Shown: positions 49,418 through 58,026 of the stretch, piece after piece
How positions within the stretch are numbered: position 1 is the first letter of the stretch
Layout of the letters: each line of letters begins with the position of its first letter
NCBI GenBank assembly: GCA_900543085.1
Contig: UQQF01000003.1
Location: 1-64,000 of the forward strand
DNA length: 64,000 nt
Source of the DNA: an uncultured Eubacteriales bacterium
Lineage (GTDB): Bacteria; Bacillota; Clostridia; Oscillospirales; Oscillospiraceae
Reading direction: 5' to 3'
Notes under the pieces: generated by a model
What the model saw: the letters and a program-made list of their open reading frames with translations, nothing else
Told to the model about the DNA's origin: nothing
Databases searched by the model: none
Made by a program: the position numbers and the translations under genes

Positions 49418-50752
49418 TCACATCAGGACGTTCAGGTCCACGTTGCCCTCTATGCCCGGCACGGAGCCGCTGGACGTGTACTGCCACATGTCGTAGTAGT
49501 AGGGGTAGTACGACATCGCCCAGTCGGAGGTGTAGTGCGCCAGCCACATCGGGTAGTCAGTCAGGCGGTCGACGTATATGTCCTCGTTCGCGGTGGATGG
49601 GCTGACATAGGCCATCGGCCGGTAGCCCGCGCTCTCGATCACGTCAAAGAACGCTATGGCGCAGTCCGTCACCGTCACCGCGCTCAGCTCCGCCGTGCGC
49701 GAGCCGGAGTAGCTTATCTGCTCCCAGTCGAAAACCACGGGGAAGGTGATGTCGCCGCTGTACCCGCGCAGCCACTCGACGGTCTGCTCCGCCTCCTCCA
49801 CGGCCTCCTCTACGGTCACGGCCTGCGAGAAGAAGTATATGCCGACCTCGATGCCGTTATCCAGCGCGCCCTCGATGTTGTCCAGGAAATACGGGTCCTG
49901 GTATATGACGCCCTCGCTGTAGCCGCGGTAGCCGATGCGGATTATGGCAAAGTCCACGCCGGAGTCGGCCACGGCCTCCCAGTCTATCTCGCCCTGGTGA
50001 TAGCTCACGTCTATGCCGACCAGGCTGTCCGAGCCGTAGCGCAGATAGCCCTCGTCGTCTATGTAGAACTCGTCCTCGTCGTAGCTGTTCGTCGGGATGC
50101 TCTCGAGGTCGGGCGTGTACTCGGGCACCTCCGGGGTCTCGGGCGTCTCCTCAGGCTGTATGGCGTCGTAGCGCATGAGTATCGCCGCGCACTCGGCGCG
50201 GGTGGCTCCGCCCTGCGGGTCGAACAGGTTGCCCTCCCTGCCGGAGACTATGCCCTCGGCGCTCGCCCACGATACGGCCTCGACCGCCCAGGAGCTGACG
50301 GACGCCGCGTCGTAGAAGCTCAGCGCGCCGCCTATCGCGCTCGCGCCGGCGTAGCGGTACAGCATGGTCACCAGCTGCTCGCGCGTGATGTTCCCGTCTG
50401 GGTCGAACTGCGTGTCGCTCACGCCGTCGGCCACGCCGTTCATGCGCGCCCAGTAGACGGCGGCGGCGTACCAGGCCGAGGCGTCCACATCCTCATAGGC
50501 GTAGCCCCAGTCGCTCTCCGGCATGTCCGGCAAGCCGGACAGACGGTAGAGTATCGTGACGAGCATGGCGCGCGTCACGGCTCCGTCGGGGGCGAAGCTG
50601 CCCTCGGACACTCCGTCCATTATCCCGTTGGCCTGCGCCCAGCTCACGGCCTCGGCGTACCAGGCGTCGTTCGGCACGTCGGTAAAGTCTGCAAGCGCGC
50701 CCGTGCACAGCAGGCACAGGGCAAGCATGGCGGCGGCAATTCTCTTTCGCAT
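49418..50752 (-). CDS. Secreted GH25 lysozyme with three N-terminal SLH domains
   Basis: 444 aa. Signal peptide (about 1-21, ending ALA), three S-layer-homology repeats (about 22-200; DVPNDAWYAEAVSWAQANGIMDG, DVDASAWYAAAVYWA and ASVSSWAVEAVSWASAEGI cores), an acidic Pro/Glu linker, then a GH25 muramidase domain (about 240-444). The latter has GIDVSYHQG, IIRIGYRG, FPVVFDWEQ (catalytic acids) and MWQYTSSG. SLH domains bind pyruvylated wall polymer, so this is a wall-attached muramidase for peptidoglycan turnover. Confidence 0.92.
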   Translation of the reverse strand: MRKRIAAAMLALCLLCTGALADFTDVPNDAWYAEAVSWAQANGIMDGVSEGSFAPDGAVTRAMLVTILYRLSGLPDMPESDWGYAYEDVDASAWYAAAVYWARMNGVADGVSDTQFDPDGNITREQLVTMLYRYAGASAIGGALSFYDAASVSSWAVEAVSWASAEGIVSGREGNLFDPQGGATRAECAAILMRYDAIQPEETPETPEVPEYTPDLESIPTNSYDEDEFYIDDEGYLRYGSDSLVGIDVSYHQGEIDWEAVADSGVDFAIIRIGYRGYSEGVIYQDPYFLDNIEGALDNGIEVGIYFFSQAVTVEEAVEEAEQTVEWLRGYSGDITFPVVFDWEQISYSGSRTAELSAVTVTDCAIAFFDVIESAGYRPMAYVSPSTANEDIYVDRLTDYPMWLAHYTSDWAMSYYPYYYDMWQYTSSGSVPGIEGNVDLNVLM

Positions 50753-50822
50753 GGGTATCCTCCTTGTCGTCGTGGCGCGCGTCCGCCCGTGCGTCGGGCG
50801 GGCGGAGCGCCGCTGCGGTTTC

Positions 50823-52028
50823 TCAGCCTGAGTATGGCCAGGCGTAGCGTGTTGCGGTGGCCTCAGGCACGCCGGAAGCCTCCCAGTAATGGTGGGTGTC
50901 TCGCATGTACGAGCTTGTCACGTTGAAGTATCTGTGCGCCGTGGTGTCGGACACCGCTCCGAAGGCCACCGGGTCGTCCCAGGTGACGTCGACACAGTAC
51001 CACTCCCCGTCCAGGCACACCATGTTCCAGGCGTGCTCCTCGCGGCTCAGGTTCCCCTCGCCCTCGACGGTTATGCACTCCACGCCTATCAAGTCCATGA
51101 ACAGCTGGAACGTCGAGGAGTATCCGCGGCAGACGGCTCTGCCCTCGATCAGCGCGCCGTACGGATTGGAGTTGTTTGGGCTCTCCTCGAAAAACGGCAG
51201 CAGGCTGAGAGTTTCCGAGTCGTATTCCGCCGTATCGATTATGTAGTCGTGTATGGCCAGTTCGCGCTCATAGTCGCTGAGTCCCTCGGGCGCCACCTCG
51301 GTGAGTACATGGTCGACCGCCTCCAGTATCGCGCGGTCGTTCTCGTGCAGACCCGCGCGGCTCCCGGAGCGGTAGGCCTCGATTATGCGCGCTTCGCTGT
51401 AGCTCCACTCCCCGCTCTGCGGCACAGGCTCCGCCGTCGGCTCCGGGGAAGGCGTCGCGGACGGGGATGGGGACGGCTCACCGGTCTGCGCGGGGGCGCT
51501 GTGCGTATCCGGCGTGGTATCGACCGCCGCGCTGACTGCGGGCGGCGCGATTTCAAAACAGTCGTTGAAGGCCTCGACCCCCGACGCCGCGTCCGGCAGG
51601 ACTATGAGGGCGCACCAGGCGTTCCTGGCGACGACCTCCGCATCGGCTAGCATGTCGGCCTCGGCCGGCATGTAGCCGGTGAAGTCGGCCTGCCTGGTGT
51701 CGAGGTAGCGCTCAAGGCTCGCGGCGGCGTCCCCTGCCGCGTCTGAGTCGGTAAAGCAGAGCACCGCGACCTCCTGCGCGGACGATCCGCCGGCCGCAAG
51801 AACGGCTCCGTCGCTTATCGCGGCGGCGTCCAGGCCGTAGTATTCGGTGATATATTCGTCGTACAGCTCATCGCCGGGCAGAAGCTCCGTCAGGCTCTCC
51901 GTCGCCCCGGCGGCTATCGAGCGCGCGATGGCAGATGCCGTCCAGCCCGCCGCGTCGTTGTCGTCTCCGCAGCCTGTCAGGCACAGCGCCAGTATCAGCA
52001 TCGGAACAAGGGCTTTGACCTTCGACAT
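50823..52028 (-). CDS. DUF4358-transglutaminase fusion lipoprotein
   Basis: 401 aa from the ATG at 52028 (GAAGGAGGG upstream). Lipobox LCLTGC (Cys20). Residues about 30-180 resemble DUF4358: DELYDEYITEYYGLD, a QEVAVLCF strand, then RQADFTGYMPAE. A Pro/Ser/Thr linker (about 190-235) follows, then a transglutaminase-like domain with the triad Cys in VCRGYSSTFQLF, His in REEHAWNMV and Asp in YCVDVTWDDP. Extracellular; substrate unknown, perhaps wall or protein cross-links. Confidence 0.85.
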   Translation of the reverse strand: MSKVKALVPMLILALCLTGCGDDNDAAGWTASAIARSIAAGATESLTELLPGDELYDEYITEYYGLDAAAISDGAVLAAGGSSAQEVAVLCFTDSDAAGDAAASLERYLDTRQADFTGYMPAEADMLADAEVVARNAWCALIVLPDAASGVEAFNDCFEIAPPAVSAAVDTTPDTHSAPAQTGEPSPSPSATPSPEPTAEPVPQSGEWSYSEARIIEAYRSGSRAGLHENDRAILEAVDHVLTEVAPEGLSDYERELAIHDYIIDTAEYDSETLSLLPFFEESPNNSNPYGALIEGRAVCRGYSSTFQLFMDLIGVECITVEGEGNLSREEHAWNMVCLDGEWYCVDVTWDDPVAFGAVSDTTAHRYFNVTSSYMRDTHHYWEASGVPEATATRYAWPYSG

Positions 52029-52115
52029 GATATCCCTCCTTCGCGCATACAGCGACATTTTACCACAAATCCATCCGCATTGCCAGCTATAAATCCTGCC
52101 ATACAGCACTCCGCG

Positions 52116-52144
52116 TTGACTATGCGCTGCAATGGTGTTAAACT
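52116..52144 (+). promoter_or_regulatory. Promoter of the aconitase X operon
   Basis: -35 TTGACT (52116-52121), 17-base spacer, -10 TAAACT (52139-52144), 30 bases before the first start codon. Confidence 0.7.
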
Positions 52145-52173
52145 GAAGACACAAATGACACGGAGGTTTTAGC

Positions 52174-52401
52174 ATGTATATTTACCGTCTGGGAATAGCA
52201 ATCATGATAGCCGCTGTGTACGCGCTGATACCGGGCTTGCTCGGAGGCGTAGGCTTCCTGTTCTGGCTCAGCCTGATCGCCGTTGTAGTCGGCCTGATCC
52301 TGGCCATAGGCGGCGCAAGCGCTGCGAAATACGACGAAAATCAATGGCACCGGGAGCTGCTGGAGGCTCTCGGGAATACGGAAACTGAAACAAAGGAGTG
52401 A
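52174..52401 (+). CDS. Small two-TM membrane protein
   Basis: 75 aa with two hydrophobic segments (about 5-27 and 29-48) and a charged C-terminal tail (KYDENQWHRELLEALGN). The ribosome site CGGAGG lies seven bases before the ATG. It is six bases upstream of the aconitase X large subunit and shares its promoter, so it may help import or anchor something in that pathway. Family not recognised. Confidence 0.75.
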   Translation: MYIYRLGIAIMIAAVYALIPGLLGGVGFLFWLSLIAVVVGLILAIGGASAAKYDENQWHRELLEALGNTETETKE

Positions 52402-52407
52402 CGCAAT

Positions 52408-53682
52408 ATGGAACTCACCCGCGAGCAGCAGGACATACTAAACGGCTCCCAGGGCGAGGTCATGGCCAAGGTCATGAAAAGCCTGGTCATGTACGGCGAA
52501 ACCTTCGGCGCCGACAAGATGGTGCCGGTCACCAGTGAGTACGGCCACACGGTCATCAGCTTCGGCATCGGCGTCATGAAGCCTGTGTACGACCTCTACG
52601 ACCAGCTCATCGAGGCCGGCGCGCTGAGCCGGCAGAAGTTCTCCGCCGACCCCCTGCCGCTGGACAAGAACGTGCCCAGCTCGTTTTTGCAGGACTTGGT
52701 CTTCAAGCACTTCATGTACTCCCAGCAGGGCAGGTACGAAAAGCAGCTTGAAAAGCTGGGCATCATGTCCCCCGACGCCTACACCTGCGCCTGCTATCTG
52801 GACGAGGTGGGCAACAAGCCCAAGAAGGGCGACGTGCTCACATGGGCAGAGTCCTCCGCCGTCGTCTACGCCAACAGCGTGCTCGGCGCGAGGTGCAACC
52901 GCAACTCCGGCATGCTGGAGCTGATGGGCAGCATAGTCGGCTGCACGCCGCACTTCGGCCTGCTGACCGACGACGGACGCAAGGCAGACTGGATCATCGA
53001 GGTCAGGACTGAGAAAAAGCCGGAGGCTCAGCTCCTCGGCTCGGCCATCGGCATGAAGGTGATGGAGAAGGTCCCGTACATCAAGGGTCTGGACAAGTGG
53101 CTCGGCACCGAGCTCACGGACGACGTGTGCGCCTATCTGAAGGACTTCGGCGCGGCCACGGCCTCCAACGGCGCCGTCGGCCTCTACCACGTCGAGAACC
53201 TCACCCCCGAGGCCGTCGAGAGCGGCGAGAGCCTGATACGCGAAAACGCGCCCGTCTACGTCATAGACGACGCCGAGCTGGAGCGCGTCAAGGCCTCCTA
53301 CCCCGTGGTGTGGAAGGATCTGAACGCCAAGCCCAAGCTCTGCTTCATAGGCTGCCCGCACCTCACGCTCGCCCAGCTCAAGAGCTGGACGGAGCGCATC
53401 TCCGCCGCGCTGGACGCCAACGGCCAGAAGAAGGTCACGGTGCCCACGGTCATGACCGCCGCCCCCGCCACGGTCAAGGCCTTCAAGGCCATGCCCGAGT
53501 ACAAGCAGCTTGAAAGCTGCGGCGTCGTGCTCAGCTACATCTGCCCGCTGATGTACATGAACAACCCCCTCAGCGGCAAGATGCCCGTCATAACCTGCTC
53601 CAACAAGCTCAGGACATACACGACCGCGAGGTACTACACCGAAGACGAGCTCCTCGCGCAGATCACGGGAGGTGTGAAGTAA
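52408..53682 (+). CDS. Aconitase X large (catalytic) subunit
   Basis: 424 aa DUF521/AcnX protein. Conserved features: LTREQQDIL start, MVPVTSEYGH, TWAESSAVVYANSVLGARCNRNSG (core, with one Fe-S Cys), GCTPHFGLL and SYICPL with further Cys residues. The separate small subunit makes it the two-gene form. Bacterial AcnX enzymes characterised so far are cis-3-hydroxy-L-proline dehydratases, archaeal ones mevalonate-5-phosphate dehydratases (known). Which applies is not decided here; hydroxyproline is the simpler guess for a gut Firmicute. Confidence 0.9.
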   Translation: MELTREQQDILNGSQGEVMAKVMKSLVMYGETFGADKMVPVTSEYGHTVISFGIGVMKPVYDLYDQLIEAGALSRQKFSADPLPLDKNVPSSFLQDLVFKHFMYSQQGRYEKQLEKLGIMSPDAYTCACYLDEVGNKPKKGDVLTWAESSAVVYANSVLGARCNRNSGMLELMGSIVGCTPHFGLLTDDGRKADWIIEVRTEKKPEAQLLGSAIGMKVMEKVPYIKGLDKWLGTELTDDVCAYLKDFGAATASNGAVGLYHVENLTPEAVESGESLIRENAPVYVIDDAELERVKASYPVVWKDLNAKPKLCFIGCPHLTLAQLKSWTERISAALDANGQKKVTVPTVMTAAPATVKAFKAMPEYKQLESCGVVLSYICPLMYMNNPLSGKMPVITCSNKLRTYTTARYYTEDELLAQITGGVK

Positions 53683-54125
53683 TGGCCAGAGTATTCAAGG
53701 GCCGCCCCGTCGTCGCCGGAAGCTGCACGGCTCCCGCGCTTGTGTCCCACGGCGGCTTCAACACGCTCGCCAGCTTCCAGATGGCGATGATGTTCGGCGA
53801 CAAGAAGGTCAAGTGCGGCGACCAGAACAACGCCGACCTCTATAAAAAGCCCATGAAGGGCACTGCGCTCTGCCTGCCGCAGACCATCGGCTCCACCACG
53901 GGCGGCATGGTGCTCTACACCGCCTGCGCCACTAACAACCAGCCGGCATGTATGCTGTTCTCCATGACCATCGACTCCCTCGCCGCCAGCGGCGCCATCC
54001 TGGCCGACGTCTGGACCGACGCCAAGATGCCCGTCGTAGACGAGCTGGGCGACGAGTTCCTCGGCTACGTACAGGACGGCATGACCATCACCGTCGAGCC
54101 CGACGGCACCGTGACCGTCGAGTGA
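53682..54125 (+). CDS. Aconitase X small (DUF126) subunit
   Basis: 147 aa. DUF126 marks: FKGRPVVAGSCTAPALVSHGGFNTLASF at the N-terminus (core GRPVV-G-APALVS), LCLPQTIGSTTGGMVL with the active-site Ser-Thr-Thr-Gly, and ILADVWTDAKMPVVDE. The start overlaps the large-subunit stop by one base (TAATG), so the subunits are made together. A strong terminator follows. Confidence 0.92.
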   Translation: MARVFKGRPVVAGSCTAPALVSHGGFNTLASFQMAMMFGDKKVKCGDQNNADLYKKPMKGTALCLPQTIGSTTGGMVLYTACATNNQPACMLFSMTIDSLAASGAILADVWTDAKMPVVDELGDEFLGYVQDGMTITVEPDGTVTVE

Positions 54126-54132
54126 AAAAAGC

Positions 54133-54177
54133 CCCGGCAGAGTTTCGCCGCCTGCGGCGAAACTCTGCCGGGTTTTT
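54133..54177 (+). terminator. Terminator of the aconitase X operon
   Basis: 18-bp perfect stem (CCCGGCAGAGTTTCGCCG and complement) with a four-base loop followed by T5, eight bases after the stop. Confidence 0.9.
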
Positions 54178-54185
54178 CAGGCAAT

Positions 54186-54214
54186 AAAAAGCCGCCGCCC
54201 GTGTGGGCGGCGGC
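54186..54214 (-). terminator. Terminator of the small membrane protein gene
   Basis: GCCGCCGCCC / GGGCGGCGGC stem (54191-54214), followed on the minus strand by TTTTT. Confidence 0.85.
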
Positions 54215-54227
54215 CATATTATTTATT

Positions 54228-54431
54228 TCAGTCAACAGGCTGGCTGCCGTAGTCCTTCTCGTCGTCGGGGTTCTTCACAAGCCCGCCGCCGAATTCGGCC
54301 ACCAGCGCGACCACAACGCCTATCACGGCAAACAGTCCGCCGAGATAGAGCACCAGTGCATACTCCATGCCAACGATAGCGCAGAAGACGCCAGCCAGCA
54401 ACATCGCAATACTAAAGAACATGTCCTTCAT
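54228..54431 (-). CDS. Small two-TM membrane protein
   Basis: 67 aa from the ATG at 54431 (GGAGG eight bases upstream). Two adjacent hydrophobic segments (about 4-24 and 26-46), Gly-rich end of the second, and a polar acidic tail (NPDDEKDYGSQPVD). Monocistronic with its own terminator. Similar in size and layout to the unrelated-looking 75-aa protein at 52174. Function unknown. Confidence 0.7.
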   Translation of the reverse strand: MKDMFFSIAMLLAGVFCAIVGMEYALVLYLGGLFAVIGVVVALVAEFGGGLVKNPDDEKDYGSQPVD

Positions 54432-54550
54432 CTGTATTACCTCCATTTTTATTGCGGCTCTCGTCGCTTTCTGTGTTAAATATATCACCATCTTGTTAAT
54501 TTGTCAACAATTAAATGAAAACTTTTTTGTTAATTTATTATTAGCAGTGA

Positions 54551-54584
54551 AAAACCGGGAATCGGCGCGCCGATTCCCGGTTTT
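54551..54584 (-). terminator. Terminator of ftsZ
   Basis: Perfect palindrome with 15-bp arms (AAAACCGGGAATCGG and complement) around CGCG, followed on the minus strand by TTTTTCAC. It lies 29 bases after the ftsZ stop. Confidence 0.85.
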
Positions 54585-54613
54585 AAGGACATTTTTTAAA
54601 CTTTTACGCGGCT

Positions 54614-55756
54614 TCAACGGGAGTTGAAGATTTTGAAAATGGTGTCGTAGGGGTCCTCGTCGTTGCTGCCGGACTGGGCGGGAGCGGCCTCCTCCGCGGG
54701 GGCGGCGGGGGCGGGATTGCTCGCGGCCTGCTGCCTGGCGTTGCTGTAGAGGCCGTCGGCGGCGGCGTTCTTGGCGGGCTGCTCCGCAGTGGCGGGGCGA
54801 CCCTCCTCAAAGCCGGTGGCGATGACGATGACGCGGATCTCGTCCTCGAGGGAGTTGTCGAAGGTGGCGCCGAAGATGATGTTGGCGTCGGGGTGCGCAG
54901 CCTCCTGGACGAGGTTCGCGGCGGCCTCGACGTCGTCGAGACCCATGTCCTCGCTGCCGGTGACGTTTATCAGCACGCCGTGCGCGCCGTTGATGCTGGT
55001 CTCCATGAGCGGGCTGGAGACGGCCATCTTCGCGGCCTCCTCGGCCTTGCCCTTGCCCACGGCGTGACCCACGCCCATGTGCGCGAAGCCCGCGTCCTTC
55101 ATGATGGTGGTGACGTCGGCGAAGTCGAGGTTGATGAAGCCGGTGTTCTTGATGAGGTCGGATATACTGGTGACGGCCTGACGCAGCACGTCGTCGGCTA
55201 TCTCAAAGGCGTTGGCCAGGGTGACCTTCTGGTCGGTGGCGTACTTGAGACGGTCGTTGGGGATGATAAGCAGGGAGTCGACCTTGCCCAGCAGGCTCTG
55301 TATGCCGGCCTCGGCCTGATCCATGCGGCGCTTGCCCTCGAACTTGAAGGGCTTGGTGACGACGCCTACGGTCAGCGCGCCGGCCTCGCGAGCGATCTCG
55401 GCGACGATGGGAGCCGCGCCGGTGCCCGTGCCGCCGCCCATGCCGGCGGTGATGAACACCATATCCGCATCCTCGATGCTCTTGGCTATCTCGTTGCGGC
55501 TCTCCTCAGCGCTCTTTTTGCCCATATCGGGGTCGGAGCCCGCGCCCTGGCCGTGGGTAAGCTTCTCGCCTATCTGGATCTTCTGATCGGCATTGGAGAC
55601 GGCGAGAGCCTGCTTGTCCGTGTTCACCGAAATGAACTCCACGCCCTGCGTGCCGGACTTGACCATACGGTTGACAACATTATTGCCGGCTCCGCCCACG
55701 CCTAGAACCTTCAGAGTGACGACATTCTCGGGGCCGGTTTCGGATTTGTAAGACAT
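54614..55756 (-). CDS. ftsZ: Cell division protein FtsZ
   Basis: Tubulin-like GTPase forming the division ring, 380 aa. I chose the ATG at 55756, eight bases after GGGAGG, giving [24 protein letters not shown]; the longer open frame to 55864 runs into its promoter. The tubulin signature [10 protein letters not shown] and the T7-loop segment NLDFADV are intact. The linker (about 320-365) is Ala/Pro-rich, and the C-terminal peptide ends [14 protein letters not shown] in outline. Its own promoter lies at 55836-55864. Confidence 0.98.
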   Translation of the reverse strand: MSYKSETGPENVVTLKVLGVGGAGNNVVNRMVKSGTQGVEFISVNTDKQALAVSNADQKIQIGEKLTHGQGAGSDPDMGKKSAEESRNEIAKSIEDADMVFITAGMGGGTGTGAAPIVAEIAREAGALTVGVVTKPFKFEGKRRMDQAEAGIQSLLGKVDSLLIIPNDRLKYATDQKVTLANAFEIADDVLRQAVTSISDLIKNTGFINLDFADVTTIMKDAGFAHMGVGHAVGKGKAEEAAKMAVSSPLMETSINGAHGVLINVTGSEDMGLDDVEAAANLVQEAAHPDANIIFGATFDNSLEDEIRVIVIATGFEEGRPATAEQPAKNAAADGLYSNARQQAASNPAPAAPAEEAAPAQSGSNDEDPYDTIFKIFNSR

Positions 55757-55835
55757 AGTCGGTGCCTCCCTCATATCTTTTGAGACGCCGGGAGCGTTTG
55801 TCCGCCCCGTGCGCGTTTTGTTTCTTCTTCTACTC

Positions 55836-55864
55836 ATATTATATCTTTTCCTAAGTTCGGTCAA
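55836..55864 (-). promoter_or_regulatory. Promoter of ftsZ
   Basis: On the minus strand -35 TTGACC (55864-55859), 17-base spacer, -10 TAATAT (55841-55836); about 80 bases before the start codon. It allows ftsZ expression independent of the upstream cluster. Confidence 0.7.
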
Positions 55865-55928
55865 CTATTTTTTGTTTCCATAGCGTAAATTTCGGATATT
55901 TTTTCATTCCGTCCGAGCCAAACGCAGC

Positions 55929-56690
55929 TTAGAACGGGGAAAATGTTACGCCCTCGCCGGCCGCGCTTATGTCCAGCGTGCCTCGATCGGCGCTCGTGAG
56001 CTGGCTTACGGCGCTCACGAGCTTGCCGAACTGGTAGTCTATCGTCTCCTCGCTGCCGAACAGCACGGTGAAGCGCCCGTCCATGCTCATGACTGGGGCG
56101 GAGACGTCCGTGAGGTCGATGTAGTCTATCGTTCCGGCCAGGCCGCGGCGCTGAATCTGGTCGAGCATCTCGGCCAGGGTCGTCACCGCCTGCGCCTCGC
56201 TGTCGCCCTCGGAGACCAGGGTGTCGCCGACAGACGGGTTCACGGGCGTGATTCCGCTCACGCGTATGAGCGGCGCCGTGTCGGCGCTGTCGCCCTGGGT
56301 GAGCACCTTGCAGCTCCTGTCTATTATCCAGCGCTGCCCCTCCAGCTCCACCCAGGCGAGCGCCTGGCTCTCGGTTATCTCTATTATGACCGTGCCGGGC
56401 AGTTGTGTGGCTATCTCGACGCTCTCCACGTACGGGAGCTTTGCCATGATGCCGCTGACGGCGGAGAAGCGGTTTATGAAAAAGAGGTTGTCGCCCTCCT
56501 CTATGCCCGCGGCCTGTATGACCTCCTGCGACGTATAGTGCGTGTTGCCGGTGACCTCTATGCTGCCTACCTGCAGGAAAATACTCACGATGAATATGAG
56601 CACTACGCAGCCGAGCAGGAACTTCGCCGGGCCGATAGCGGCGCTTTTAGCCGATATTCTTTTCCTCAGCGGGTCGGTCTGCTTCGCCAT
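55929..56690 (-). CDS. ftsQ: Cell division protein FtsQ/DivIB
   Basis: 253-aa bitopic protein of the divisome. A short cytoplasmic N-terminus with basic residues, one TM (about 24-44), a POTRA domain starting SIEVTGNTHYTSQEVIQAAGI (core), then PYVESVEIATQLPGTVIIEITE, and a beta domain. The C-terminal tail is short. AAAGGA lies eight bases before the ATG. It lies between murA and ftsZ; ftsA, often next, is missing. Confidence 0.92.
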   Translation of the reverse strand: MAKQTDPLRKRISAKSAAIGPAKFLLGCVVLIFIVSIFLQVGSIEVTGNTHYTSQEVIQAAGIEEGDNLFFINRFSAVSGIMAKLPYVESVEIATQLPGTVIIEITESQALAWVELEGQRWIIDRSCKVLTQGDSADTAPLIRVSGITPVNPSVGDTLVSEGDSEAQAVTTLAEMLDQIQRRGLAGTIDYIDLTDVSAPVMSMDGRFTVLFGSEETIDYQFGKLVSAVSQLTSADRGTLDISAAGEGVTFSPF

Positions 56691-56707
56691 TTCATCAATC
56701 CTTTGTG

Positions 56708-57970
56708 TTACTGTTCACTCAGCCTTATGTCCGCGCCCAGCGCGGCAAGGCGCTCGTCAAAGCTCGCGTATCCGCGCTCTACGTGGCCGGAGTCCAATAT
56801 GTCCGTCTCGCCCTCGGCGGAGAGCGCCGCTATTATCAGCGCCGCGCCGCCGCGCAGGTCGGTGGCCACAGTCGGCGCGCCGTGCAGGACTTCCACGCCC
56901 GTCACGACGGCCACGCGGCCTTCGGTATGTATCCTCGCGCCCAGGCGCTGCAGCTCCTCCGTGAAGCGGAAGCGGTTCTGGAACACGTTCTCCACGAACA
57001 CGCTGGTGCCCCGCGCCTTGAGGCAGGCGGCCAGCATCAGCGGCTGCGCGTCCGTCGGGAAGCCCGGGTACGGCCCAGTTATGACGGGCATCGGCGCTTT
57101 GAGGTTCCCCCCTGAACGCAGCCGCACGCTCGAGCTGTTCGACATTATATCACATCCGCACTCGGAAAGCGAGTGCAGGACCGTAGAAAAATGTCTCGGC
57201 TCCACGGCGCGCAGCTCCACGTCTCCTCCGGCCGCGGCGCAGGCGCACAGCAGCGTCGAGGAGACGATGCGATCCGGCATTATCCTGTGCCCCACGCGGA
57301 AGGGCTCGAGCTTCTTCCCGCGCACGCGCACCGTGGCGCTGCCCGCGCCGGTGACGTCCGCGCCCAGGGTCTGCAAAAAGATCTGCAGCTCGGTTATCTC
57401 CGGCTCTCGCGCGGCGTTCATGATCACCGTCTCGCCCTCGGCGGCGCAGGCCGCCAGCATGGCGTTCTCGGTCGCGCCGACGCTGGGCATGGGCAGGGCT
57501 ATGCCCGCGCCGCGGAGCCCGCTCGGGGCGGAGCATATCAAATCCCCGCCGCGCTCGTCGATCTCCGCGCCGAGCGCCCTGAGAGCCATCAGGTGGAGGT
57601 CTATCGGCCTCGGACCGAGCTCGCAGCCTCCCGGCATGCTCAGCCGCGCGTGCCCGCAGCGGGCGAGCAGCGCGCCCAGGAATATGACCGAGCTGCGCAG
57701 CTCGCGCATCAGCGAGTGCGGTATCTCGCTGCGGCTCATCGGTCTGGAGTCTATGTACACGGCGTCGCCCTCACGCTCGACCGAGCAGCCCAGGCCGCGC
57801 AGGATGCGTATCGTAGTGTTCACGTCGCGCAGTGTCGGGACGTTCAAAAGCTCGGTCTCGCCCGGGGCGAGCACGCTGGCCGCCATGATGGGCAGCACTG
57901 CGTTTTTGGCGCCCTGGACGGTGACGCTGCCGGACAGCCGGTTGCCTCCGGCTATGTGCCAAACGCTCAT
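56708..57970 (-). CDS. murA: UDP-N-acetylglucosamine 1-carboxyvinyltransferase
   Basis: First committed enzyme of peptidoglycan synthesis: transfers enolpyruvate from PEP to UDP-GlcNAc. 420 aa. N-terminal VQGAKNAVLPIMAA with the catalytic Lys-Asn pair. The loop LSMPGGCELGPRPIDLH keeps the PEP-binding Cys, which is the fosfomycin target, so no intrinsic Cys-to-Asp resistance is seen. GGGAGAGG precedes the ATG. It lies between murG and ftsQ, where Bacillus has murB. Confidence 0.97.
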   Translation of the reverse strand: MSVWHIAGGNRLSGSVTVQGAKNAVLPIMAASVLAPGETELLNVPTLRDVNTTIRILRGLGCSVEREGDAVYIDSRPMSRSEIPHSLMRELRSSVIFLGALLARCGHARLSMPGGCELGPRPIDLHLMALRALGAEIDERGGDLICSAPSGLRGAGIALPMPSVGATENAMLAACAAEGETVIMNAAREPEITELQIFLQTLGADVTGAGSATVRVRGKKLEPFRVGHRIMPDRIVSSTLLCACAAAGGDVELRAVEPRHFSTVLHSLSECGCDIMSNSSSVRLRSGGNLKAPMPVITGPYPGFPTDAQPLMLAACLKARGTSVFVENVFQNRFRFTEELQRLGARIHTEGRVAVVTGVEVLHGAPTVATDLRGGAALIIAALSAEGETDILDSGHVERGYASFDERLAALGADIRLSEQ

Positions 57971-58026
57971 TTCCTCTCCCCCAAATAGCAGATTCAGGCC
58001 ATACTATGCCGGGGGAGCTGGATTTG

